Position numbers and translations under genes: made by a program. Below the pieces are notes generated by a model that was not told the origin of the DNA, searched no databases, and saw only the letters and a list, made by a program, of their open reading frames with translations. Of a stretch of DNA of 35,335 nt, positions 1 through 6,951 are shown piece by piece. Position 1 is the stretch's first letter. The number at the start of each line of letters is the position of its first letter. Source of the DNA: Armatimonadota bacterium (lineage in GTDB: Bacteria; Armatimonadota; Hebobacteria; GCA-020354555; CP070648); the NCBI GenBank assembly GCA_035527535.1, contig DATLAK010000175.1, positions 1 to 35,335 on the forward strand, given 5' to 3'.

Positions 1-44
1 TGAATTGATGGGTGTTCTTCGGGGTCGCACCGGGCGCGACACAG

Positions 45-72
45 GTAGGGGCAAGGCATGCCTTGCCCCTAC
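45..72. repeat. 28-bp perfect palindrome (REP-like, GTAGGGGC family)
   Basis: Arms GTAGGGGCAAGGCA and its exact complement meet without a loop. A near-identical copy lies at 4110-4137, inside a larger inverted-repeat element, and diverged relatives starting GTAGGGG lie at 16221-16242 and 17657-17682. It is therefore a dispersed palindrome family rather than a local operator. The rest of 1-424 holds no gene, RNA or promoter that I can recognise. Confidence 0.8.
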
Positions 73-424
73 GGGCGGCTTCGCGCGATTGACATCGCGC
101 GCCCAAGGAATCCCTCGAAACATGGTTGACGGAGCACTAGCCACCGCCACGGCGGTCGTAATGCGACCTAGCCGCCGGCCTCGATCCAGTCGGGGCTCAG
201 GGGCGAAACTCGGTCATACCCGAGGCCGGGGACTGGGGGCTGCGGTGTTCGCGACGGTGCATGATCCCCGGGTCACGCAGCGCGCGGTGCCCGAGCATTC
301 GGTACCCGCCATGCGCCATCCTGCACCCGCGGTTGGGCGCCCATGGCAAGAGGAATCCCGGCCGGTGGGCAGAAATGTGTTTGTGCGGCGTAGAGTTGAC
401 CAAGTCAAGGGAGGGCAGCTAGTC

Positions 425-694
425 ATGGGAAAGGCGCTCATTATCCTGTTGGGCATCATCTTCCTCGTGCTCGGCATCGTGCTCATCGTCACCTGGTGGG
501 ACGAGGCCAAGTACGTGATCGGCACCGCCATCGCCCTGACCCTGGTGCTGATCGGCCTGGGCATGCTCGCTTTCGGCATTAGCGAGATCCGCAGCGCGCA
601 GGAGGAGCAGCGGCTGGCTGCCGAGGCCGAAGCCACTCCGCCTCCGCCGCCGGTAGCGCCCGGTGCCAGCAGCACCAAAGAGAAAGAAAGCTAG
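425..694 (+). CDS. Small two-helix membrane protein, function unknown
   Basis: The protein has 89 residues. Residues 2-25 (KALIILLGIIFLVLGIVLIV) form one hydrophobic helix and about 30-55 a second. A charged Glu/Ala-rich stretch, a run of five prolines and a Lys/Glu tail follow, presumably on one face of the inner membrane. The start at 425 is chosen because a GGGAGG ribosome site lies about 10 bases upstream and the hydrophobic helix begins right after it; an upstream in-frame extension is Arg/Gly-rich and looks non-coding. The gene converges on rplT, with a shared hairpin terminator between. I recognise no family; it could be a small envelope or stress protein. Confidence 0.7.
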   Translation: MGKALIILLGIIFLVLGIVLIVTWWDEAKYVIGTAIALTLVLIGLGMLAFGISEIRSAQEEQRLAAEAEATPPPPPVAPGASSTKEKES

Positions 695-817
695 GTCGCA
701 CCGGCCGACCGCCCGCAGATGGGAGTTGACTTGAGGCGGGAACGCCGGGCGCGGCGTCGCGTCACAGGTGGGTCGGCTGAGGCCCAGGTCGCGGTTGCGG
801 CGTGAACGCGAACGACG

Positions 818-844
818 AGCACAGCCACCAGCGGTGGCTGTGCT
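818..844. terminator. Hairpin between convergent genes (probable terminator)
   Basis: A perfect 12-bp stem, AGCACAGCCACC with its complement, closes a 3-base AGC loop. On the plus strand a weak T-rich stretch (GCTTGTTTG) follows. It sits between the convergent small membrane protein and rplT, where a shared terminator is expected. Its arms resemble the GCACAGCCG palindromes of the arg cluster, so it may be a repeat recruited as a terminator. Confidence 0.5.
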
Positions 845-884
845 GCTTGTTTGGGCCGATGGCGGCGGGGGCGGCGGTAGCGGC

Positions 885-1253
885 TCAGGAGGCGGGCGCA
901 GTCGCGTGCGCGCGGGCGAGCTTGGCCAGCTCGGCGAACGCCGTGTCGTCCCGCACCGCAAGGTCGGCGAGCGTCTTGCGATCGATCCCGACCCCCGCCT
1001 TGCGCAGCCCCTCGGCGAAGCGGCTGTAGGTCAGGCCATGGCTGCGCGCGGCGGCGTTGATGCGGGCGATCCATAGGCGCCGGAAGTCGCGTTTGCGCTG
1101 CCGGCGGTCGCGATAGGCGTAGGCCAGCGCGCGCATCGTGGTTTCCTTGGCGGGGCGGATCCAGCGATGGCGCGCCCCCCAGTAGCCCTTGGCTTGCTGG
1201 CGGATCTTATTATGGCGCCGATGGGCGGCGACTTGTTTTCGCGCTCGAGGCAT
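885..1253 (-). CDS. rplT: 50S ribosomal protein L20
   Basis: L20 binds 23S rRNA domain I early in 50S assembly and in several bacteria represses its own operon. The 122-residue product has the family length and pattern: an Arg/Lys-rich N-terminus ([17 protein letters not shown]), the [17 protein letters not shown] core, then the [21 protein letters not shown] helix and the conserved G-L-T-Y-S-R-F segment. GGGAG lies just upstream of the ATG. It is the last gene of infC-rpmI-rplT; 144 bases separate it from rpmI, longer than usual, because the spacer contains repeat-like palindromic sequence. Confidence 0.97.
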   Translation of the reverse strand: MPRARKQVAAHRRHNKIRQQAKGYWGARHRWIRPAKETTMRALAYAYRDRRQRKRDFRRLWIARINAAARSHGLTYSRFAEGLRKAGVGIDRKTLADLAVRDDTAFAELAKLARAHATAPAS

Positions 1254-1300
1254 GGTGGTCTCCCGTCTGCTCCTCGTCTCGCAGTTTCATCACCCTGGGC

Positions 1301-1345
1301 GCCGGCCTCTCCCGCAGCGGGAAGGGGCAGGGCCGGGGTGCGGCG
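1301..1345. repeat. REP-like palindromic spacer between rpmI and rplT
   Basis: The arms CCTCTCCCGC and GCGGGAAGGGG form an imperfect hairpin around 1306-1325, inside the unusually long rpmI-rplT spacer. A similar CTCTCC/GGGAGAG palindrome lies near 20560-20580. It resembles the short dispersed palindromes common in environmental bacterial genomes. No function is evident, although an RNA hairpin here could modulate read-through into rplT. Confidence 0.35.
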
Positions 1346-1397
1346 ATCGCTCAATCACGCTCCTGGTGAGGGAGGCGCCGGTGCGGGGTGCGTGCGC

Positions 1398-1601
1398 CTA
1401 CTTGGCGTGGTAGGGCAGCATGCGCTCAATGCGCTTGGCGTCACCGCCGACGAACTCCAGCGGGCGCCCCAGCCGACGCTTGCGCGCGGCGCTCTTGCGC
1501 GTCAGCAGGTGGCTCCGGTGCGTATGGCGCCCGATAATCTTGCCGCCGGCGGTGACCCGAAAGCGCTTCGCGGCGGACTTGTGAGTGCGCATCTTGGGCA
1601 T
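1398..1601 (-). CDS. rpmI: 50S ribosomal protein L35
   Basis: L35 is a small basic 50S subunit protein. The 67-residue product shows the family signature: MPKMRTHKSAAKRFRVTAGG at the N-terminus, then GRHTHRSHLLTRKSAARKRRL. The start at 1601 is fixed by a strong GGAGGT six bases upstream and by the family N-terminus; a longer in-frame reading upstream is non-native. It is the middle gene of the infC-rpmI-rplT operon, 97 bases after infC. Confidence 0.97.
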   Translation of the reverse strand: MPKMRTHKSAAKRFRVTAGGKIIGRHTHRSHLLTRKSAARKRRLGRPLEFVGGDAKRIERMLPYHAK

Positions 1602-1698
1602 CAATCTACCTCCACCAACCTTGGCGCCGCCCCAGACAGCGACCGCGGCCGTCGCAAGCGGCGACCGCGGCAGATGATACTGCGGGTGCGCCCGGTCG

Positions 1699-2280
1699 TC
1701 AGGGCGCTTCGGTGCGTACTGCTTGGTCGGCCTTTGCGACGGTCCCGGCGGCGGGCTTCTCCACCTTCTCCATTTTGGGGGCAATGACCATGGTCATCAT
1801 GCGCCCCTCCATTCCCGCCGACTTCTCGACCTGGCCGAGATCGCCAACCGCCTCCGCGAGCCGGTTGAGGACGCGATGCCCGAACTCCGGATGGGTGAAC
1901 TCGCGACTGCGAAACCGCAGGTCGAGCTTGACCTTGTCGCCATCGGTCAGCAGTCGCCGCAGGAGCTTGAGCTTGACGTTGAAGTCATGCTCCTCGATGC
2001 GCGGGCGTAACCGGATTGCCCGCACTTCCACCATCTTTTGTTTCTTGCGGGACTCGCGGTCGCGCTTGCTCCGGGCGTACTTGAACTTCCCAAAGTCCAT
2101 GATGCGGCAGACCGGTGGGTCCGCGGCCGGCGCCACCTCGATCAGGTCCAATCCCTTGTCCGCCGCTGTCTGCAGCGCCTCGCGCGTGGAGACGACCCCC
2201 AACTGCGCCCCGTTCTCGTCCACCACCCGCACCTGCGGAACGCGGATCGCCTGGTTCACCCGAAGCTCTCGCCTGTCGAT
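1699..2280 (-). CDS. infC: Translation initiation factor IF-3, AUC start
   Basis: IF-3 binds the 30S subunit, prevents premature joining of 50S and proofreads the start codon. The protein (about 193 residues) carries the N-domain (ELRVNQAIRVPQVRVVDENG, then AAPAADPPVCRIMDFGKFKY), the lysine-rich linker and the C-domain (RIEEHDFNVKLK, REFTHPEFG). No ATG, GTG or TTG lies at the right place. The family start falls on ATC at 2280-2278, behind GAGGTAAGG. Non-AUG starts (AUU, AUC, AUA) are a known hallmark of infC and allow IF-3 to repress its own translation. The C-terminus runs about 15-20 residues past the usual end and is Lys/Ala-rich. A consensus promoter lies 70-100 bases upstream. Confidence 0.96.
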   Translation of the reverse strand: MDRRELRVNQAIRVPQVRVVDENGAQLGVVSTREALQTAADKGLDLIEVAPAADPPVCRIMDFGKFKYARSKRDRESRKKQKMVEVRAIRLRPRIEEHDFNVKLKLLRRLLTDGDKVKLDLRFRSREFTHPEFGHRVLNRLAEAVGDLGQVEKSAGMEGRMMTMVIAPKMEKVEKPAAGTVAKADQAVRTEAP

Positions 2281-2351
2281 TGTGCCCTTACCTCTGGGTG
2301 CCGGAAATCCGCTCCATCCGCCACCAGTCGCTCCGGCCAACCACGGTCGCG

Positions 2352-2380
2352 AGTATAGCAAATCATGCGGTCGGTGTCAA
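2352..2380 (-). promoter_or_regulatory. Sigma70-type promoter of infC-rpmI-rplT
   Basis: Read on the minus strand, TTGACA (2380-2375) and TATACT (2357-2352) are separated by exactly 17 bases. Transcription should begin near 2345, giving a leader of about 65 bases before the AUC start of infC. I saw no obvious L20-binding mimic or terminator in that leader. Confidence 0.9.
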
Positions 2381-2398
2381 ACGCGTTCGCCCCTGAGA

Positions 2399-2441
2399 GT
2401 TACCTACTTACGGAGCTCCGCGATGCGGGTAGTAAGGTGAC
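2399..2441. terminator. Hairpin downstream of the FAD oxidoreductase
   Basis: GTTACCT pairs with AGGTGAC, followed after a one-base bulge by a shorter inner stem. It lies between the end of the FAD oxidoreductase and the infC promoter, where a terminator is expected, but no strong T-run follows on the minus strand. Confidence 0.3.
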
Positions 2442-2495
2442 AGAGAAGCGAAGCTTGTCGGTTCGGCGGCGCTTTGTCGGCGGAGATTCGATGGC

Positions 2496-3779
2496 TCAGT
2501 CAAAGGAGAGTTGGAGATTCTGACCCTGACCGCGCAGGACGGGCCGAATCGCCGCCGGATCCGCCTGCCGCGGCTGCCACTTCTCCCGAACACACCAGGC
2601 GGCTGCCACGCCGGCCGCCTGGCCGATGCTGGCCACAATGGGCTGGACACGATAAGCGCTCATCGCAAGGTGCGACCCGCTGATGCACTTCCCGGCGAGC
2701 AGAAGGCCATCCACACCCTTGGGCACTAGCGCGCGGTATGGTATGCCGTAGCCGGGGAGACGGCCCTCGTCCAACCCGGGATAGTCATCGCTCCAGATGT
2801 CGAGCGGGTAGTCACCTATGGCAATCGTGTCGTCGGGAAGCTTACCGGACCGGAGGTCGTTTTCAGTCACGACGTGCTCCCCAAGGATGCGATTCGATTC
2901 CCGGACACCGATCCGCGGCGCCAGGTGGATCGCGAACCCGTTCTCACGCAGCAGCGCGTGATCGCGATCCATCTCTTGAAGCGCCTCCGTCTGGGTTGCT
3001 CCAAGCTCGATTGGGTCGCGCGTATCCTTGCAGTCGGTTCTGCATCCCCAGTGCAGGTAGATGCCGGGGTTTGCCCTCATTGCCGCTTCCGGATTCCCGG
3101 GGAACGACTGGTTGGAGCCCAACACCAGCACCAAACGCGAAGCCTCCAGCTTGCTCATGTCGAACGGCTTCGGCGCGCCGAGATGCTGGCTGACGTACAT
3201 CCACGTGCACGCTTGCACCACCTCGTCCGCCTCGGCAACGGCGTGGGGCTCGCTGAAGTCCTCCTTCGAATCGCGTCCGTACATGGCGGTGCAGCCAGCC
3301 GCCAGTGCGAGCGCGCCGGTCCCGGTCGCATCTATGAAGACCCGGCCACGGAGGTCAAGTCGGCAACCATGTGCGCCCTCAACAGCCACGCCGATGATAA
3401 CGAGTCGCCCGTCGGCCTCAGCCACCTCGCAGCCAATGACGCGGGCGCCAACGAGAACCGTGAGGCGAGGCTCCCGGGCGATCAACTCCCGCCAGACCCG
3501 TTGGTGGCTCTCGGGCAGAAACCACTCGCCGGCGACGACACCTGGCAGAATGCTGTAGCGCTCCCGCAGCATGGCATGGGCTTGCGCGAGAACGCCCGTG
3601 ATCGGCCCGCCACAGAGCATGGACACATACATATCAACGGCCGCGCCGCCGATTACGGGATGTTCCTCAAGCAGCAGCACCGTCGCTCCGGCGCGAGCCG
3701 CGCCCAGCGCGGCAGGGATTCCTGACGCGCCCGCTCCAACAACCACGACATCGGCTGTCATCTCGCTTATTGCACTCAC
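2496..3779 (-). CDS. FAD-dependent oxidoreductase (FAD_oxidored type)
   Basis: The protein (427 residues) begins with a dinucleotide-binding fold: VVVVGAGASGIPAALGAARAG (GxGxxG) followed by the acidic LLLEEH strand end, then GGAAV. The central RGRVFIDATGTGALALAAG is the second FAD-contact motif of this family, and VDGLLLAGKCISGSHLA..SYRVQPIVASIGQAAGVAAAWC is the typical C-terminal FAD motif. The family often sits near carbohydrate or sulfatase genes in planctomycetes and Armatimonadota; its substrates are mostly unknown. The start is GTG at 3779, with AGGAG eight bases before it; the ATG at residue 7 lacks such a site. It is monocistronic, and no signal peptide is visible. Reaction unknown. 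Confidence 0.85.
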   Translation of the reverse strand: MSAISEMTADVVVVGAGASGIPAALGAARAGATVLLLEEHPVIGGAAVDMYVSMLCGGPITGVLAQAHAMLRERYSILPGVVAGEWFLPESHQRVWRELIAREPRLTVLVGARVIGCEVAEADGRLVIIGVAVEGAHGCRLDLRGRVFIDATGTGALALAAGCTAMYGRDSKEDFSEPHAVAEADEVVQACTWMYVSQHLGAPKPFDMSKLEASRLVLVLGSNQSFPGNPEAAMRANPGIYLHWGCRTDCKDTRDPIELGATQTEALQEMDRDHALLRENGFAIHLAPRIGVRESNRILGEHVVTENDLRSGKLPDDTIAIGDYPLDIWSDDYPGLDEGRLPGYGIPYRALVPKGVDGLLLAGKCISGSHLAMSAYRVQPIVASIGQAAGVAAAWCVREKWQPRQADPAAIRPVLRGQGQNLQLSFD

Positions 3780-4050
3780 CCGCGTCTCTCCTGCGCTATT
3801 ATGTTTCGCCAAACCAAGTAACCGCGACATGCGGCCGGAAGACGCTCGCACGGGCGGGAGCGCCAATTCCCGCATCACTTCATTGTGCGAGCGTCAATGG
3901 GGTCAGCTGGCAAGCTGCGTCAGAGCCTATCAGGCGCCGCTCTGCTGCGAGCTTCTCGCATTCCGGTTGTCACCGTAAGGCAGAAACCTCCTTCAGGCTA
4001 TGCTTCGGCCGTTCTCGGAAAAGGGGGCTGTCCCCAACGCTGTTCTTTTC

Positions 4051-4190
4051 GGGTGTGACCGCGAAAGGTTGAGGCCACCCTGGGCGCGTAGTCTCCGGAC
4101 CGCACGGATGTGGGGGCAAGGCATGCCTTGCCCTTACGAGGTCGCGCCCGGGTGTGCGCCCAGCCATCCCAACGAGAAACGGTCGCCCCC
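4051..4190. repeat. MITE-like element, copy A (140 bp)
   Basis: The left end GGGTGTGACCGCG..GGTTG and the right end CCCAACG..ACGGTCGCCCCC are imperfect inverted repeats. The 28-bp palindrome family copy (4110-4137) lies between them. The element has the same architecture as 16181-16316. It carries no coding sequence, so any mobility would need a transposase in trans. Position 3780-4050 upstream shows nothing else I can name. Confidence 0.65.
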
Positions 4191-4205
4191 TCCTTTTCCC
4201 CTGCC

Positions 4206-4235
4206 TTGACACCCCCTGTGACCGACGCTTACAAT
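4206..4235 (+). promoter_or_regulatory. Promoter of the zinc-ribbon membrane protein
   Basis: TTGACA (4206-4211) and TACAAT (4230-4235) are separated by 18 bases. The start of transcription would fall near 4242, only a few bases before the GGAGGGG ribosome site at about 4247-4253, so the leader is very short. It lies immediately outside MITE-like copy A. Confidence 0.75.
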
Positions 4236-4260
4236 GGGGCACCATCGGAGGGGCGCTGCC

Positions 4261-4521
4261 ATGGAGCCATGGATGATACTCTTCCTTACCGTGTTCGTCC
4301 TGCTCGTGTCCGCCTTTGTCGGGCTGTTGATCGGCACCACCAAGGGGCACACGCCCCTGGTCAGCGCGCTCGCCGGCATCCTCCTGCTGCCGCTGGGATG
4401 GGTGCTGCTGTGGATCATCCCCTCGGGCAAGCTGCGCAAGTGCCCCCACTGTGCGGAGATCATCAAGGACGAGGCCACCGTCTGCCGCTTCTGCGGGCGC
4501 GACATCCCGCCGAAGTATTGA
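4261..4521 (+). CDS. Two-helix membrane protein with C-terminal zinc ribbon
   Basis: The protein has 86 residues. Residues 4-24 (WMILFLTVFVLLVSAFVGLLI) and about 35-57 are hydrophobic helices. They are followed by a rubredoxin-like zinc ribbon, CPHCAEIIKDEATVCRFCGRDI, with two CxxC pairs that should bind one zinc ion, presumably in the cytoplasm. The arrangement is common in small bacterial membrane proteins of unknown role. The start ATG at 4261 follows GGAGGGG; an in-frame ATG 27 bases upstream overlaps the promoter start site and is unlikely. The gene is transcribed alone from its own promoter. Confidence 0.85.
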   Translation: MEPWMILFLTVFVLLVSAFVGLLIGTTKGHTPLVSALAGILLLPLGWVLLWIIPSGKLRKCPHCAEIIKDEATVCRFCGRDIPPKY

Positions 4522-4626
4522 GCGTCATTCACCGCGGAGACCGCCGGGGTCGCAGAGAGACTTAACCTCGGATGGACGCCTCCGCATCTGTGCTCCCCCT
4601 GGTTCAACACGAGGTCCCAAACGCCA

Positions 4627-4659
4627 ACCGGCTCCTCCGATCTCATCGGGGGAGCCGGT
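4627..4659 (-). terminator. Strong hairpin downstream of the 6S-like RNA
   Basis: A 15-bp stem (one T-G wobble) with a CTC loop: ACCGGCTCC..CCGAT pairs with ATCGG..GGAGCCGGT. On the minus strand it follows the predicted 3' end of the structured RNA by about 11 bases. The trailing T-run (GTTTG) is weak, so termination may be inefficient or the hairpin may protect the end. On the plus strand it could end the zinc-ribbon gene transcript. Confidence 0.45.
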
Positions 4660-4670
4660 CAATTAAGAAA

Positions 4671-4850
4671 CCCCGCATGTGCCGTGTGTCTCTCCGTTTT
4701 TGAACCCGCCTAAGCAGGTGGGTGCTCTCGCCGACCGCTTCGCGATTCTCCCCGCTGTGCGGGAAGCTGCCACTCGGCGCCCGGACTCAAGCTCCCAGTT
4801 TTTGAGTGTTGGCTCAAAACTTCTGATGACAAGTCACGTGCACCGCAGGG
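4671..4850 (-). ncRNA. ssrS: Structured RNA, probable 6S RNA
   Basis: On the minus strand the ends form an interrupted long stem: CCCTGCGGTGCACGTGAC..GTC at 4850-4828 pairs with GACACACGGCACATGCGGGG at 4690-4671. Inside, AGTTTTGAG pairs with TTCAAAAAC. Further in are the hairpins ACTCAA/TTGAGT, CGCCGA/TCGGCG (around CCCGC/GCGGG) and ACCCACC/GGCGGGT. The roughly 180-nt length, closing stem, large internal loop, terminal stem and the small ACCCACC..GGCGGGT hairpin on the 3' side match 6S RNA as known from several phyla. 6S RNA mimics an open promoter and sequesters sigma70-RNA polymerase. A promoter at 4904-4876 supports transcription from this strand. Another structured RNA cannot be excluded without a covariance search. 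Confidence 0.55.
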
Positions 4851-4875
4851 TTTCTTTCTCGCTTATTCCATGAGC

Positions 4876-4904
4876 ATCCTAGCATATCCACCACCGCATG
4901 ACAA
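4876..4904 (-). promoter_or_regulatory. Promoter of the 6S-like RNA
   Basis: On the minus strand TTGTCA (4904-4899) and TAGGAT (4881-4876) are separated by 17 bases. Transcription should begin near 4869, about 18 bases before the closing stem of the RNA. The -10 is imperfect. Confidence 0.55.
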
Positions 4905-5028
4905 GACGTATCCGCCCCGGTGGTGTCAACTTGTGTGGGTGAACTGCCAGCGCAGGGATTGGGTGCAGCGTCAGTCGGTGTGGTCGATAACGGCGTAGCG
5001 GGTGCGGTCGCCGCTGCGTGGGGTGGGT

Positions 5029-5171
5029 CCTTCGACTTCGCTAGGACAAGTTCTCCTGACCGACCCGCATGTTAGGGCAGGCTCTCAGCCTACCCAAGTC
5101 GCAGGCCAGGAGCCAATGCCACACCGTTCGGACGGGCCGGTCTGGAGGACTTGCCCTGAGCTTGCCGAAGG
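5029..5171. repeat. Inverted-repeat element (CCTTCGAC ends)
   Basis: A 22-bp imperfect inverted repeat frames about 100 bp: CCTTCGACTTCGCTAGGACA at 5029 and, in reverse, CTTGCCCTGAGCTTGCCGAA from 5150. It has no coding content. Ends of this type (CTTCGACAAGCTCAGG-like) are widespread as dispersed non-coding repeats in environmental genomes. The rest of 4851-5395 holds only the 6S-like promoter and no gene I can support. Confidence 0.55.
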
Positions 5172-5395
5172 GCTCGGGGTGACATCACTCGTTGGGTGAA
5201 CCACGCTCGGAATGCATCATCTCGGTCTGATGTTCTGTGCGGTGGGGCGCTACTGCTGGCGCACGGTGGACCGCACGGAATCACCACCGCCTGTGGCATC
5301 GCCACCACCACCGGCAAAGGATACCAAGCCCCGAGGGTGGAAGCCATCTGCGTCAGCGGATCGCATCAGCTTGCTGACCATCGGAGGTGGACGCA

Positions 5396-6886
5396 GTGAA
5401 TCTACACCTGATCGACGCTTTGTGCATCATACCGGCCCTCTTGGTCCTGGGGGTGCCCGCGCATGGGGCGGGCACCAGAAGCGACCTCGACGCTGACGGC
5501 ATGCTGATGGTCAACGGTCAGCGCATGCTGGTGCTGGGGTGCTACGAGCGGCCGAAAACCGACGAGGGGCTGGCCGAACTCGCGGCCGCCGGCTTCAACC
5601 TGGTGTACTCCAAGCCGACCACGGAGGCGCTCGACCAGTTGGCGGCTCACAACCTGTGGGGATGGGTCAACCTGGGCGGCAATCTCAATCTGTCCACGGC
5701 GGGCGACAAGCGCAGCCAGGCATTGACCGCGACCGTAAACGCGCTGCGCGGGCACCCGGCGCTGCTGGTGTGGGAAGGCCCGGACGAAGCGCTGTGGAAC
5801 ATCTTCCATGACGTCAAGGCGCGGGAGCGGACCGAGTATCGGCACCTGCGGGACGCAGTGGCGAAGCGCAAGGCCGAGGCCGGGGGCCAGGATTCGTCGG
5901 CGCTGGACGGCGCCTGGGCCAGGTTCGATGCGGCGCACGCCGAGGCCGACTATGAGCGCGAGGCGCCGGCGCGTCAGGAGCTGTACGCCCAGCTTGGCGA
6001 GCAAGCGCCGCCGGCGCCCTACGGCATGGCGGAGGCGCCCGCGCTCGCCCAGGTCGCGGCCGAGGGCTTTCGACAGGGTTACTATCTGCTCAAGCGGCTG
6101 GACGCCGACCACCCGCTGTGGTTCAACCACGCCCCGCGCAACAGCGTTGCCGCCCTTGCTGAGTTCAACCGCGCCTGCGACATCTGCGGCTGCGACATCT
6201 ACCCGGTTCCCCCCGACGTGATCGGCCACAGCGACCTGCGCGACCGGTCGTTGGCGGCGGTGGGCAGCTACACCGAGCGCATGAAGCTGGCGGGCCAGGG
6301 CCGGCCCGTGTGGATGGTGCTGCAGGGCTGCGGGTGGTATGACCTGGACTCGCCGGAGAGCCAGAAGGCGCACCCGGAGCAGCGCGAAACCGGCCGCCGG
6401 CCGACCTACGACGAGACGCGGTTCATGGCCTACTGCGCGCTGGTTCACGGCGCGACCGGGATCCTCTATTTCGGCACCTTCTCCATCGAGGACGATTGCG
6501 AGCTGTGGACCAGCATCAAGCGCACGGTGGGCGAACTCGCCGCGCTGCGACCCGTCTGGGAGGCGCCGACCCTCGCCTGGCGCCCGCAGGCCGAGCTGGT
6601 TGAATGCGGGAGCTCCGGCGACCACGGGCTGTGGGTGATGCCCAAGAAGTACGCGGGCGATCTCTACCTGCTGGTGGTGAACGAAGAACGCGAGCCGCGC
6701 GTGTTCTCCCTGCGCGGCATGGAGGCCTACGAGGGGAAGTCCTTCCATCGGCTGTTTGAGGGAGACACGGTGACCGTCAGCGACGGCGCCCTGTCCGGCT
6801 CGATTCGCGCCTACGGGGTGAGCATCTACGCCGGCGGCTCCGCCTTCGACGCCCGCGCCGCCGACCTGCGCGCCCGCCAGAAATAG
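5396..6886 (+). CDS. Exported glycoside-hydrolase-like TIM-barrel protein
   Basis: The protein (496 residues) starts with a hydrophobic export signal (ALCIIPALLVLGVPAHGAG, cut near residue 25). It then reads LMVNGQRMLVLGCYERP and AAAGFNLVYSKPT, a beginning typical of GH-A clan barrels such as GH2/GH42-like proteins. PALLVWEGPDEALWN has the form of a barrel strand carrying an acidic residue, and ATGILYFGTFSIEDD a later one. I cannot assign a numbered family. The GTG at 5396 is chosen because GGAGGTGG ends five bases before it; an earlier GTG overlaps that ribosome site. It leads a probable operon with the Gfo/Idh/MocA and GH130 genes, suggesting glycan processing outside the cytoplasm. Confidence 0.75.
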   Translation: MNLHLIDALCIIPALLVLGVPAHGAGTRSDLDADGMLMVNGQRMLVLGCYERPKTDEGLAELAAAGFNLVYSKPTTEALDQLAAHNLWGWVNLGGNLNLSTAGDKRSQALTATVNALRGHPALLVWEGPDEALWNIFHDVKARERTEYRHLRDAVAKRKAEAGGQDSSALDGAWARFDAAHAEADYEREAPARQELYAQLGEQAPPAPYGMAEAPALAQVAAEGFRQGYYLLKRLDADHPLWFNHAPRNSVAALAEFNRACDICGCDIYPVPPDVIGHSDLRDRSLAAVGSYTERMKLAGQGRPVWMVLQGCGWYDLDSPESQKAHPEQRETGRRPTYDETRFMAYCALVHGATGILYFGTFSIEDDCELWTSIKRTVGELAALRPVWEAPTLAWRPQAELVECGSSGDHGLWVMPKKYAGDLYLLVVNEEREPRVFSLRGMEAYEGKSFHRLFEGDTVTVSDGALSGSIRAYGVSIYAGGSAFDARAADLRARQK

Positions 6887-6951
6887 CGTCGGTACGGCAT
6901 GGCCGAGCGCAGTCGAGCCCAGGGCGGCAGTCCGCAGGGGGCGCAGGAACC

